A DNA stretch of 64,000 bases from Hydractinia symbiolongicarpus (GCF_029227915.1 NC_079879.1:13824001-13888000); one strand, 5' to 3'. Shown: positions 32,381 through 43,335, numbered from the stretch's first letter. The notes: generated by a model not told the origin, from the letters alone. Numbers and translations: made by a program.

Positions 32381-35300
32381 ATGACTTCACGAAATACCGT
32401 TGTTAAATTGAGAGCTCTCGCTAGAGAACGCAGCCTACGTGGCTACTCAAGACTTAGAAAGGCTGAGTTGATCGAATTATTAACACCCACTACCGTGTCA
32501 GCACCGGTTAGACCGGTACCCGTGCCGAGACCCACCAGACCAGTACCAGCGCCGAGACCAAATAGACCCATACCGATGCTTAGACCCGTACCAGCGCCGA
32601 GACCCACTAGACCCGTACCAACTCTTAGAAACGCACTTCTCCAAGGTCTTATTAATAGTGGAAAAGTTGTTCAAAATGCGGTAACCAACACTTTCAAGCG
32701 TGTGGTAAGCTCTTCTAAGACGGGAAAGAGAATGGTTTCTAATTTTATCGACTCAGGGAAAAAGTTTACAAAAGCTTTACCTAAAAATATTCCTGATGGA
32801 CTTCAATCTGTGAAAAAAGGTGTCAATAAAATTATAAACTTGTTCCAATCAAACAAAAAAGAACTAGAAGGTGTAATCGATGAAGAACAGAAAAGACGCT
32901 ATAATAATGTTTTGAAGGAACTAATTGAAACTGAAGAACAGAAGAAGAGTGATGAGGAAAACCCATATACCCCTATTGAGGAAGCGTTTGTAGGTTCATA
33001 CAAACGCTTCAAGATAAACTCGGATGGTAAGAAGAATGTCAGGGTATTTTTGAAAAAGGTTCATCCTATCGTCAAGAGGTTGATGAGTGACGTGCTCGGG
33101 CAGAAGAAATCATTGAAGACTCAGGCGACCTTGTGGGTGAGGTGGGTAAGGGATGATTTATCCAATGAGGATTTATCTAATCCTGAATCCATAGTAATGT
33201 ATGTCGATAAAGCGTTCAATAGCTATATGGAGATGCTGCACGCCCACGATGACATTTCTGATGTTTTCGATTGGATGTGTAATAAGATAATCGAGCAGAT
33301 TGAAAACCCTGCTCTACCCGCCAGCGGGTTCACAATCGAAAGGATCCTACATATGCATTGGACTTTCATAAACTTAAATTAACCAGAGGTAGTTCTTACT
33401 TGCCGCTACCCAAGAATTTCAGTGGAAAGCGATCTGTGATTAACCCTCATAACGAGGATGATGATGAATGTTTCAGATGGGCTATTATCGCTGCGCTTAA
33501 CCACAATCTGATCAATAATCATCCTGAGCGTATCTCAATTCTTAAGAAGTTTGAAGGTAAGTATAATTGGGATGGTCTAACTTTCCCAATGGCGCTAAAT
33601 AGATTTGTTTGAGAGAAGGAACCCCGATGTCGCTGTGCATGTTTTGACAAAGGATGAGGGAGAAGGTATCTACATGTGTCGCAAGTCGAAGCATCTGGAT
33701 CGTAAGGAGACGGTTGTTTTGTTTTTACTGTGTGAGGGGGATAAGAGACATTATATCGCTGTTAAGAACTTGAGCGGTGTCCTGAGCAAGGCCAACTCAA
33801 AGCATGAACATAAGGAGTATTATTGCTTGAATTGTCTAAATGGATTCTTAAGCGAACAGAAAAGGGATGAGCACTTTGAATATTGTAAAGATAACGATGC
33901 TGCTAAGATTCAACTCCCTGAAGAGGGTAGCACCGTTAAATTTCACAATGGTCAGTACCAGCTCAAAGCCCCATTTATCATGTATGCCGATTTCGAAGCC
34001 TTCACAAAAGATTTGCCTGAGGAAGAGAGAAAATGCGGATCATCCACGGAGAAAGTTGGTAAGCATATCCCTACAGGTTTCTGTTGTTATAGCAAATTTG
34101 CTCATGGTGAAGTTTCGAACCCTCTGACGCTTTACCGCGGTGAGGACTGTGTTTCACGATTTGTTGATCATGTAGTTTCTGAGTCTAAAAGGTTATATAA
34201 TATGTTTCCAAAAATAAGTATGCAAGATCTCACCGATGAAGAACTTGATGGCTATGAAAATGCCACCAAATGCCACATCTGCATGGGAGAATTTAGTGAA
34301 TATGACGTCAAGGTTAGAGATCACTGTCATTTTACAGGTAAGTTTCGTGGATCTGCCCATAGAGAATGTAATCTCCGATATAAGGTACCCAATTATATTC
34401 CAGTTGTCTTCCATAATCTTAGCGGATATGATGCACATCTATTTATCAAAGAGCTTGCGAAGCAGAATGGAGAAGAAAATATGAGCGTTATCGCTGAAAA
34501 TAAAGAGAAATATATCTCTTTCTCGACTGATGTTAAGGTTGGTGAATACATTGGCAAAAATGGGGAGACCAAAGACAAAAAGATACAGCTGAGATTCATA
34601 GACTCATTCAGATTTATGGCAAGCGGCTTGAATTCGTTGGTAAACAATCTATCTGATGATCAGTGTAAAAATCTTCGAAAATTCTTCAATGATGATGAGC
34701 AATTCAAAATAATGAGAAGAAAGGGTGTATACCCATATGAATATGTTGATTCATTCGATAGGTTTAATGAAACTAAGCTTCCGTTGAAAGATGACTTTTA
34801 TAGCAAGTTGAACATGAATGGTATCAGTGATGCCGATTATGCGCATGCCCAGAAGGTGTGGAAGGACATGGAAGTTGAAAATATGGGTGCTTATCATGAT
34901 ATCTATCTCAAGACAGACGTTATATTACTTGCCGATGTTTTTTAGACTTTTAGGGAAACATGTTTGACAAACTATAAACTGGATCCTTTACATTTTTACA
35001 CGGCTCCGGGATTAGCCTGGCAGGCCTGTCTGAAAAAGACAGATGTTGAGCTAGATTTGTTGTCCTATATGGATATGTTACTGTTTGTGGAGAGGGGTAT
35101 TAGGGGCGGTCTCTGTCAGGCTGTTCATAGACACGCCAAGGCCAATAACCCATATATGGGTGAGATGTATAATACTTCTGAAGAGACCACCTATCTACAA
35201 TACCTAGATGCTAACAATCTGTATGGATGGGCTATGATACAGAAGCTGCCGACCAGAGGGTTTGAGTGGGATGATGCTAGTAAATTTATCGCTAAACTCA

Positions 35301-36415
35301 TTTCAAAGTTGGCTGCGGAAAATGGTGAATATGGTTACTTACTTGAGGTTGATGCAAGATATCCGCGGGAGCTTCATGATACTCATAACGATCTTCCTTT
35401 CATGCCTGAGAGGAAGGTGATTAATGGCGTCGAAAAGCTGACACCGTGTCTTTCAGACAAGAAGAACTATGTCATTCACATCCGTGCACTTGATCAAGCG
35501 TTGAAGCACGGTCTCATTCTTGAGAAGGTTCATAGGGTATTGAGGTTTAAGCAAAGCGCATGGTTGAAACCTTATATCGACTTTAATACCGATCTGCGTA
35601 CCAAATCAACGAATGACTTCGAAAAGGACTTTTTCAAGCTGATGAACAATTCAGTCTTTGGGAAGACAATGGAGAGTCAACGTAAGCAAAAGGATATACG
35701 TTTGGCTACCGAGAAAGAACAATATGAGAAGCTGGTGATGAAGCCCAACTTCAAGGGTGCTATCTGTTTCTCGAAAACACTGATGGGCATAGAGATGTCC
35801 AAGATCAAGATCAAACTGAACAAGCCAATCTACCTAGGACCGGTGATCCTCCATCTATCGAAGATGGTTATGTATGAGTTTCACTATGATTACATGAGAC
35901 CGAAATATGGTGGGGATGTAAAGCTTTGCTACATGGATACAGATTCATTCGTTTATCATATCAAAACCGACGACTTTTACAAAGATATCGCCGACGATGT
36001 AGCTTTGAGATTTGACACATCAGGGTACGATAGGAGAGATGGTAAACCTCTACCATTAGGTTTGAATAAAAAGGTCATAGGTCTGATGAAGGATGAGTTA
36101 GGTGGTAAGGTAATGACGGAGTTTGTCGCTCTTAGAGCGAAGAATTATGCTTATAAACAGCTAGACGGAAAAGAAGACAAGAAGTGCAAAGGAGTCAAGA
36201 AATGTGTGGTGAAGAAGACCATAGGGTTTGATGATTATAAGAGATGCTTGTTCGATGGAGTGAATATTTACGGAGAACAGATTACCTTCCAATCGATTAT
36301 GCATGATATTCACACGGTAAAAACAAACAAAATCGCTCTAAATGCAGATGATGACAAAAGAATAATAATACATGGTATTACTACGTACGCTAGAGGCCAT
36401 TATAGACACAGTTGA
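32381..36415 (+). pseudogene. POLB: Protein-primed DNA polymerase B of element B, two frameshifts and one stop
   Basis: The N-terminus carries the SAP/Rho-N-like segment (VVKLRALARERSLRGYSRL) and a Pro/Arg repeat (RPVPAPRPTRPVPT). After ILHMH one G is missing; after MALN five bases are missing; the frame 33605-34945 ends at TAG where C has a Glu codon, and 34964-36415 continues in the same frame. Kept motifs are Exo I YADFEAF, the endonuclease-VII-like CHICMGEF/KVRDHCHFTG block, Exo II FHNLSGYDAH, motif A YLDANNLYGW, motif B MNNSVFGKT and motif C YMDTDSF. All active-site residues survive, so the damage looks recent. Confidence 0.93.
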
Positions 36416-36420
36416 ATCCT

Positions 36421-36498
36421 ATCACTGTAATGGGGGGACACGGCAGGGTTGGGGGGTGGGGGGGGGGACACGGCGGGGATTGGGGGTGGGGTGGGGGA
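36421..36498 (+). repeat. G-rich subterminal tract of element B
   Basis: Runs of 4-10 G alternate with ACACGGC and TTGGGG units, directly inside the right terminal repeat. The matching place in C (46560-46610) is C-rich on the plus strand with the same CCCCGCCGTGTCCCC core. G-quadruplex formation is possible. Confidence 0.6.
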
Positions 36499-36603
36499 CA
36501 GAAATTCTTCTATCGTTGATTTAACGGATATGATCTATTCTTCTGACGTAAAATGGTAAAGTGCTAAGGGATTTTGTCCCAACATCGGCATTTCCCTATC
36601 TCT
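36499..36603. repeat. Right terminal inverted repeat of element B
   Basis: Reverse complement of 22471-22575 over 105 bases with one mismatch; it ends CCCTATCTCT followed by the target duplicate CCACC. Confidence 0.95.
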
Positions 36604-36849
36604 CCACCTACACCCCCAAAGCATGCTATCGGACATTTGGCATCTGCTAAATCACCCCCTAGGCATACAACACCTATTAAACCTCCCATACATACCCCCG
36701 ATATACAGACTATACCATCCATACCTCCCAAACATGCCACGTCCCATATACTCGAACAACCCCCATAAAATCAACACGAGGATACCAAGGCCGCATTAAT
36801 AACGATGGGGGTCGGCCTCACCATCGCCTATATATGGCTTAGAAAATAG
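36604..36849 (+). pseudogene. Family V protein of Polinton O, 3' part
   Basis: Beginning with the second CCACC copy, the frame continues that of 22470: a Pro/His/Thr-rich linker (PPRHTTPIKPPIHTPDIQ), an in-frame stop (TAA 36766-36768), then AALITMGVGLTIAYIWL, a membrane segment, and TAG 36847-36849. The copy in C also ends in a Thr/His/Pro-rich linker plus a membrane segment, which confirms the assignment. Confidence 0.75.
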
Positions 36850-36851
36850 GC

Positions 36852-38079
36852 TTATCTCATATAGAGCACGACAAACCCGGCAGCTGCCACGATGGCTATG
36901 TACAGATGTTTTGCCGCATATTTCAAGATGGTTGACGCCACCCTCAGAAAGAATGAGACTACCGTACCAAAGCCTTTCAAGTTGCTTCTCCACAAAACCT
37001 TTTTCACCACCCGCTGCGGCACTTCCTCCCGCAGTACCCCGGTGCTTCCCCCTGTAACGGAGAGTACAATGGTGCTTATCAATAGTCCAATGGCCGAGAC
37101 GATGCTCGCTATATTTATACACTGCTCCTTAAAGGGGGTTTTAAGCTTCTCAAGCAGAGTTGTGTTATCTTTGGCGATTTTCAACAGCGTGTCTTTGAAG
37201 TGTCTCAGTTGGTGGTATATGCCAGTGGATAGTATACAATGTGCTTCCCCTATGGCCTTCTTTTTATCGTTCAGATCCTTAATCTCTTTCTTCTCCTTTT
37301 CCATTCCCCCCTCAAGGTTAGCTTGCTGTCCTTCGTCCGCCCCAACCTTCTGCTTCACAAGTTCTTTCACCCTGCCCTCTGCCTTGTTAATCTTGCTGTC
37401 GTATAGGGTCATCTTGTTTTTCAAGCTTTTCAAGTTACCCGTTAATGTCTGAAGCTCGAGGTCAAGTCCCCTTCTTTCACGTGGGGTGATGCCACCTTCA
37501 TCGGGCCCGACAAACGAAGTGTCTTGTATAAGGCTCTCCGTGGCATCTACAAATTCATCGATCTTCTTCAACGATTCCATCTCAATATTTTCAGCCTCGC
37601 CCCTTCTCTATTTTATTATACCTTTTCAAGAGGTTCTGGGCCCTAAATTTACCACCTTTGTTGGGTGTAACATAGTCGACAAAACCCAGGGCTTGCAGGC
37701 GATTACTATCTAGCAACGTTTGTACCTGCCCAACGGTTTTTAGGCTACCATCTTGATTCGTAACCACTATTTCCTTGAAGGTTTTCTTATCTTTTACTAT
37801 CTCCTTAACAATTAGAAGGCATCATAATATCTTGCATTAGGCTGTAACCCCAACTTCTCCGTAAGACGATCGTAAAGGCTGTCGATCTTTGATTTTAGTA
37901 GCTTTTGCCTCTGCCCTGAAAGCGTGTCCCCCTGCTGTTGTTCTCTTTGAAGGCCCTGACGTTCCAGGGAGTTTTGGCGTTCCGGGGAGTTTTGACGTAT
38001 TATCATCAGGTTTATCTGGATGGCCCTCATCCTCCTCGTCATCATCAATGTCAGGCACAAATACTGGATTGGTTGGCAT
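36852..38079 (-). pseudogene. Coiled-coil membrane protein of Polinton O, broken
   Basis: Frames shift at least twice: MPTNPVFVPDIDDDEEDEG (start 38079), then LSGQRQKLLKSKIDSLYDRL, then SLKTVGQVQTLLDSNRLQAL, and finally a long frame 37580-36852 with a coiled coil (LKSLKNKMTLYDSKINKAE) and membrane segments (IVSAIGLLISTIVLSVTGG, LYIAIVAAAGFVVLYM). Order and motifs match the intact gene at 56330-57610. It converges on family V with two bases between the stops. Confidence 0.7.
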
Positions 38080-38112
38080 CTTTATTTAAATATTTCTCTT
38101 TATATAATAAAC

Positions 38113-38617
38113 ATGAGTGCATTTGGAACGACGCTAGACCCATATGCATAGTTGAAGCAACTCTTTGGTACCAAGGGCCGAAAACAAGGTTCAGATAAGC
38201 CACATACCAAGCACGATAGACCAGAATGAAGATCTGTTCGTGGATATCCCAAACATGCCGCAGAATGATGTCATCCTTCCGGGTAGTCTCAAGCTCTTAT
38301 TTAATCTGACGCTGACGGGGACTAATACCAAACGTACGATCGTGTCGAATATAGGCAAAAGTCTGGTGCGAAACCTACGTATTACCCTGAATGGCAACGA
38401 AATTCAGAATATTAGCGACTACAACACCCTGGCGGTCTATAGAGACCTACGGCTGCCAAAATTTGATAGGGACAACAACCTCATCCTCGAAGGCATCAAT
38501 CCCAACGACGGGACCATCAGGGCCCTGCAGGTCAGTGCTAACAACCACTTGAGGACAGATGAGGAAAAGGCGATTGTTGCGGCGTATAGCAACACTTTCT
38601 GCATTCCATTGCAAAGA
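38113..38617 (+). pseudogene. MCP: Major capsid protein of Polinton O, N-terminal third only
   Basis: After MSAFGTTLDPYA and a stop, the frame from about 38190 reads IDQNEDLFVDIPNMPQNDVI, TKRTIVSNIGKSLVRNL and YRDLRL, closely parallel to the MCP of B and C, up to NTFCIPL. Exactly there (near 38617) the sequence changes into Cys/His repeats. About two thirds of the capsid gene are missing, so O could not have made its own capsid from this copy. Confidence 0.75.
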
Positions 38618-39428
38618 GTGCAAGGGGAGTCAAATCTGCTAGCATGAAAAGAGGAAAGCCCAGTGCAAGGAGTGCAAGGGCAGTTAGATATGTGAACATG
38701 AGAAATTGAGGTATCGCTGCAAGGAATGCAGGAAGAGCAAACATTTGGAGGGAACCAGGAGCTGCCCAAATTGTAAAAAGAGACTTTTACCAGATGCATT
38801 CAAGGTGGTGAAAAATGGTCAAACTACAAAGACATGCATCAAATGCCTTGATGTTAGTAAAGCGTCAAAGAAACACAAGTGTCCCCATGAAAAACAGAGG
38901 GCCTATTGCAAGGAATGTAAGGGCGGTCAGTTTTGTAAATGTGAAAGGATAAGATCCCAGTGTAAGGACTGTGGGGGAAATCAAATATGCCAGCATGAAA
39001 AAAGGAGGGCCTATTGTAAGGAATGTAAGGGCAGTCAGATTTGTCCCCCTGAGAGACAGAGGGCCTGCTGCATAGACTGTAAGGGCAGTCAAATCTGCGA
39101 ACATGAAAAACAGAGGGCCTATTGTAAGGAGTGCAGGGGCAGTCAAATCTGCGAACATGAAAAACAGAAGGCCTATTGTAGGGAGTACAAGGGCGGTCAA
39201 ATCTGCGAACATGAAAAACAGAGGGCCTATTGTAGGGAGTACAAGGAAGGTCAAATCTGCGAACATGAAAAACAGAGGGCCTATTGTAAGGAATGTAAGG
39301 GCAGTCAGATTTGTCCCCATGAGACACAGAGGGCTTACAGCATAGACTGTAAGGGCGGTGAAATCTGCGAACATGAAAAGCAGAGAGCTTGCTGCAAAGA
39401 CTGCAGGAAAAAATCTGTGGAATATTAG
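38618..39428 (+). CDS. Cys/His zinc-knuckle repeat protein, joined to the capsid fragment
   Basis: An open frame from 38706 (240 residues) plus earlier broken units contains about nine copies of an 18-residue unit, ICEHEKQRAYCKECKGSQ, with C-x-H-x6-C-x2-C spacing. An insert near its start (CPNCKKRLLPDAFKVVKNGQ, then CIKCLD) resembles the protein at 43423-43839. Such repeat arrays are known in large DNA viruses and protists, often next to an HNH nuclease, as here. Stops at 38647 and nearby show that the 5' end is decayed. Each unit likely binds zinc; the target is unknown. Confidence 0.65.
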
Positions 39429-39437
39429 TAGACCACA

Positions 39438-39469
39438 ATTTGTGTTTGTCCCTAAGGGCAAACACAAAT
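39438..39469. terminator. Palindrome after the zinc-repeat frame (O)
   Basis: ATTTGTGTTTG and CAAACACAAAT arms with an inner CCC/GGG pair flank TAA; one unpaired T. It begins 10 bases after the stop at 39428. Confidence 0.5.
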
Positions 39470-39473
39470 CATA

Positions 39474-40055
39474 ATGGAGGGAACCAAGAGCTGTCAAAAA
39501 TGTAAGCACTTTTTATCGTTGGACAGTTCAATGTAAGGACTGTAAAGGGAGCCAGATTTGCAAACATGAAAGACAGAGGGGTCAGAGCAAAGAATGTGGG
39601 AAAGTCAGATTTGTAAACATAAAAGGGTGATATACCAATGCAAAGACTGCGGAGGTAGTCAGATTTATAAACATGAAAGGGTGAGATCAACAACTGTGGA
39701 GGCGGAAGTATCTGCGGACATGAAAAACAAAGGCGATCCTTCCGGGCATCTCGCTTCTGTTGTAAGAAACCAAACATACCAGGCCCTGAAGGAAAACAAG
39801 GAGCTCAGCTCCCAGGGATATATCGGGTGTGATATGGCTACACTGAGGGCCCATATTGAGGCCCAGTTTTCTGAGGGGATGGCATGGGACAACCACGGAG
39901 AGTGGCATATCTATCATAAGGTACCGATTAAATATAGGCAAAATGGTGATGCTCCATTGTTTGCTGAGGTTGGTAGAAGATTGCACTACACCAACACTCA
40001 ACCTATGTGGGCGAGTGAAAACATAGCCAAGGGCAACCGATATGTCTCAGAATAA
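39474..40055 (+). pseudogene. HNH endonuclease with zinc-repeat N-terminus, decayed
   Basis: The first 120 bases hold broken zinc units (SCQKCKHFLSL, then stops). The open frame 39594-40055 has two more units (ICKHKRVIYQCKDCGGSQ) and then an HNH domain: YIGCDMATLRAHIEAQFSEG, WDNHGEWHIYHKVPIKY and LHYTNTQPMWASENIAKGN. In this family the core reads WHIDH; here the Asp is Tyr, which should weaken or abolish cutting. The stop TAA directly abuts ATG of the next gene. Homologues are common in giant viruses; a homing-type or DNA-repair role is possible. Confidence 0.7.
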
Positions 40056-40454
40056 ATGGCTACATTGGTAATTATGGCAGGGGGTGCGTTAATCAACGCC
40101 CTAGCATTCAGCGGACCAACTTCCTATTTAGTAAACTTTCGGGGCATGGCGAGGCCGAACTGAAAAGACACAATAGGGCTATGGAACAGCTAAAGGCAGC
40201 CCAAGCACGGGGATACAAGACCGACAGCCTAAATTGGATTGGTTTAACGAGCAAAGGGAATTGCAAATAAAATCAGGGAAGAGCGCTTGAGACAATTGGA
40301 TGACGACATGTATAAATACTACATTGCTTCAAACGAGAAGGCTCCAACATTGGCTGACTATTATATACCATCAAAACCCCAACAGGATGGCGAATTGACC
40401 TTCATTGTTGGATCCTTATTCCTGCTGGGTTTCGTGGCATATAAGTATCTGTAA
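40056..40454 (+). pseudogene. Small membrane/coiled-coil protein of Polinton O, frameshifted
   Basis: MATLVIMAGGALINALAFSG matches the start of the 141-residue protein in C. A frame change after SGPT, then ELKRHNRAMEQLKAAQA (coiled coil) and a C-terminal membrane segment (FIVGSLFLLGFVAYKYL) follow to TAA 40454. Several indels; not functional. Confidence 0.7.
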
Positions 40455-40473
40455 GTTTTTAACATAATAAAAC

Positions 40474-41385
40474 ATGTCAAAAGCATTACATAGTGTTGGA
40501 CGAAAAGCCATCCAGTCACTTGCGAAGGAGAGCGGCCTATCCAAAAAACTGGTCACCCACTGGCTGTCTCGTCAACTCTTGTGGCTGAGACACATCAAGG
40601 GTCCTAAACGTATTGATTACCCCCATTTCACCATTACAGCACCCAATGAGATGCATCAGTTTGATCTACTGTACATGCCCCATGATCGGCTGTATGGCAA
40701 TACGTACAAGTACATCCTGACAAGCATTGACGTTGCTTCAAGGTAAAAAGTAACGTGACCCTTGCGCACAAAGAAAGCCAGTGAAGTCGCGGAGATGATC
40801 AAAGATATTTACAAAGCGGAACCCTTACGATACCCCAAGATTTTTCAGTGTGACAATGGTTCCGAATTCAAGTCAAATGTAACCAAGCTGCTGGGGGGGT
40901 TGAAATTAAGAGGGCCACCACCAAATATCACCACACGTTCACGGCCTTTGTAGAGTCGTACAACAAGGTACTTGCAGAAAGACTATTCAAACCCCAGGAT
41001 GCGCAAGAGCTAGTCTCCGGCGAGCCTAGTACCATTTGGGTCAAGCACCTGTATACCATCGTCAAAAGCCTAAACAATGCCAAAACCACCATGATTGAAA
41101 TGAAACCTAACAAGGCTATCAAACTTGATGATGTCCCACTTGCAAAAAGTCAGCAATATCCTGAAGAAAGACCCCTGCCTGAGGATGGGCTGTACTTGTA
41201 CCTCCTACAACCCGGGCAGGAGCATGGTGACTCTAAAAGACGCGCAACTGACACCTTTTACAGCAAACATACTTACAGGTTGGATCGTATTGAAGCAGGT
41301 AGCCGCGTTTTATACTACCTAAAGGATGGTCATGCTAATTCCTGAAGATGTTCAGGTACCTCCGGATGTTATCAAAGAGTGGTAA
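40474..41385 (+). pseudogene. INT: DDE integrase of Polinton O, broken
   Basis: Reads MSKALHSVGRKAIQSLAKES, HQFDLLYMPHD (first Asp) and SIDVASR. Two in-frame stops follow (near 40744 and 40758), then FQCDNGSEFKSN (second Asp), a frame change in a run of seven G near 40895, TAFVESYNK (Glu) and the basic C-terminal RRATDTFYSKHTYRL. A last frame change before PEDVQVPPDVIKEW leads to TAA 41385. The catalytic residues themselves remain. Confidence 0.88.
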
Positions 41386-41398
41386 TAGCTCTTCATTC

Positions 41399-41421
41399 GT
41401 CATCATCATCATCATCATCAT
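41399..41421. repeat. CAT/ATG microsatellite
   Basis: Seven consecutive CAT units between the integrase and the next gene. Confidence 0.9.
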
Positions 41422-41852
41422 TCGGATCTCGCAGATAATCCAAAGGTATAGAACGGGTATCCACAGACGATACCTTTGATGACATTGGGTTCATTTTCCA
41501 AATCAATATCAACTAGACGTCTATCCGGTATCGGAAAGTTTAGTATATTGCCTATTATTGATATATCAGCCAAATCCAATAGCTTCAAATCCCTATCCTT
41601 AATGACCTGGTAACAGAGTGCACCATAGTTGTTCTCTTTAGCCGCAACGATATAAAGCCTTAGGCGTTCAGCTTCATCCTCTAAATCCTCGTCAATCTCG
41701 CTTCTTACAAATGTACACCATGCTTTTTCGCGCGACGCTACCCTGCTTAAAAGCTCTTCGTCGGTTTTATATTCAAACCCCTCGTAGTATACCCCATCTC
41801 GATATTTAAAATTTTCTAGGCAGGTAGGGTAATAACCGGTCACTGATCTCAC
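41418..41852 (-). CDS. Unknown protein of Polinton O, 144 aa
   Basis: An intact frame with no recognised domain: GYYPTCLENFKYRDGVYY, FEYKTDEELLSRVASREKAW, an acidic helix (SEIDEDLEDEAERLRLYIVA) and LDLADISIIGNIL. No signal peptide or membrane segment. It has no counterpart in B or C. It is co-directional with the BRO-like gene upstream, and the two may form one unit. Confidence 0.55.
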   Translation of the reverse strand: MRSVTGYYPTCLENFKYRDGVYYEGFEYKTDEELLSRVASREKAWCTFVRSEIDEDLEDEAERLRLYIVAAKENNYGALCYQVIKDRDLKLLDLADISIIGNILNFPIPDRRLVDIDLENEPNVIKGIVCGYPFYTFGLSARSE

Positions 41853-41892
41853 CTTTGCCTATAATTTTTACTACCCGCAAGAGTACGTCTGC

Positions 41893-42709
41893 CTAATTCT
41901 CTAATGCCGGAACACCCAGATCATACAGGCCATCTCGAGTAAGATTGATAAGCCTGAAATGGTTCCTGAAACGTTCTACATGCCCCTCCTCCTCAAAACG
42001 ATTAAAGGCGTGTATGCCGTTGGGGTTGTCGATGACGACAATCTCCTCCGCCCCCGAGTAGTTGTCACTGAACCGCAACCTCTTCTTGCTAATATTTACG
42101 CCTCTGGACACGCGTACAATAATAGGGAAGATGACGGTATTCATTGTCATCCTGTTCACTATGTTTTCTATGGATTATGATGACTTTGTCTTTACCGGGG
42201 TCCTGGGCATTGGGTATATGCCTTTGTCGAAGCCTTGCATTTTCCTGGACCTGTGCTGCAAATTGTCGCTCCCTCTCCTCAATTTTATGCTCCAATACTA
42301 TGAGCTGGTTGTCCCTATCCTCAATTTCATCATTGAGGAATGCCAGAGCCGTCTCTCTTTCATCAAGGACTTGGTGCTGCTTCCCAAGTTTGTCTTGTAA
42401 TTTTTTAACACCTGCCCTGGCCAGCCATCTGATTACCCCTACGGCTTTTGGTTTCCGGGAACGACGAACGATTTCTAATGCGTCGTCTAATGTCACAAAA
42501 GCGTCATATCTATTTTGGTTTCCTTTTAGTGGTTGGTTAGTAACCAATCTTATCTCATGGCGTGCAAGGGTGGAAATATCTCGATAAGACTCCGCAATCT
42601 TTTCAATACCCAGGAGGCGTCCCAAAGCGGCACGTTTGAACATAGGTTGATTTTGATTATTGGATAGGATCTCGATGGTTTTTGCGTTGAACATAACTTG
42701 CGACGACAT
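41893..42709 (-). pseudogene. BRO/MSV199-like viral protein with coiled coil, one frameshift
   Basis: The N-terminal frame (42709-42089) reads MFKRAALGRLLGIEKIAESY, EIRLVTNQPLKGNQNRYDAF and LDDALEIVRRSRKP, typical of BRO/MSV199-type domains of large DNA viruses. A heptad-rich segment (DERETALAFLNDEIEDRDNQ) and HKHSEQDDNEY... RVQRRK follow, a tail I associate with DUF3627-type ends. A frame change near 42100 leads into KKRLRFSDNYSG ... LYDLGVPALEN, ending at 41893. The tail probably belonged to the same protein. No counterpart in B or C. Confidence 0.6.
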
Positions 42710-42742
42710 CTTTCTATTATATCGATGCCCAGCCAGAGGATT

Positions 42743-43335
42743 TCACCCAAGGATCTTCCAAGTCCTGGGATGTTCAAGCCTCACATATAGGCATGCGTGC
42801 TTTGATTTTTTCAATTCAGGCTTGATATCATCCCAATCGGAGATCATGTTCGTCTCTTCGTTGATTAGCCTCATGTCGCTGCGTTCATGTGGGTACCACA
42901 AAAACAGGGCTTTTTTCTGTCTCTTCAAATTTTTAGGGAGAGCGTGTACGACTGCGTAAGTAGCCATAAACTATGCTTTCTGTGTCTACCTAAAATAGCC
43001 AGTTCAAGCAGGAATTGTCGACTCTTATCAAGGCTTTTATCGGCTATGACGTCGTCGATCACAAACAACGTGTCCTCGGCCGCCAATAACGACGATAATT
43101 TTTGGATCCATTCGAAGGGTTGTTCCTTGGGATCTATAAGGAACACATGGTTATCCCTCCATAATAAGGCCCTTTCGAGGTAGGTGGTATTCTACCGTAG
43201 GGTAGGGCACAGGATGATGATATTGTGGAAGTGTCCCCTATACTCATGCTCAAGCAGGTCCAAAACACGTTGCGTTTTTCCATAAGAAGTAGGGCCTGTG
43301 AAGATTGCCGTATGTGCCTCCTTAATAACGTCCAT
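42743..43335 (-). pseudogene. ATP: Packaging ATPase of Polinton O, broken
   Basis: From ATG 43335: MDVIKEAHTAIFTGPTSYGK (P-loop GPTSYGKT), ILCPTLR followed by an in-frame TAG, FLIDPKEQPFEWIQKL, Walker B TLFVIDDVIADKSLD, and GRHRKHSLWLLTQSY. A frame change near 42950 leads to KALFLWYPHERSDM and ends at 42743. Alignment with the ATPases of B and C is continuous. Confidence 0.88.

Larger units (their letters stand above)
22471..36603. mobile_element. Polinton element B (14.1 kb), nested in O
   Basis: The element starts AGAGATAGGGAAATGCCG and ends with its reverse complement ...CCCTATCTCT, with the AG...CT ends typical of Polintons. CCACC stands directly outside both ends (22466-22470 and 36604-36608), a 5-bp target duplication. 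Inside, left to right: family V (-), penton (+), MCP (+), ATPase (+), four small proteins (+), coiled-coil (-), hairpin (+), integrase (-), SAP-like (+), RING (+), polymerase B (+). Removing the element and one CCACC puts the two halves of O's family V gene back in one frame, which confirms the borders. Several genes are broken, so it is probably no longer autonomous. Confidence 0.95.

Noticed and set aside
36892-37452. Plus-strand frame of 186 residues
   Set aside because: Antisense of the coiled-coil pseudogene of O, which has clear homologues in B and C.
38854-39509. Minus-strand frames of 203 and 214 residues over the zinc-repeat gene
   Set aside because: They mirror the 54-base repeat of the plus-strand gene, whose Cys/His pattern is the meaningful one.
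41399-41421. CRISPR-like or regulatory array from the CAT repeats
   Set aside because: A plain trinucleotide microsatellite without spacers.
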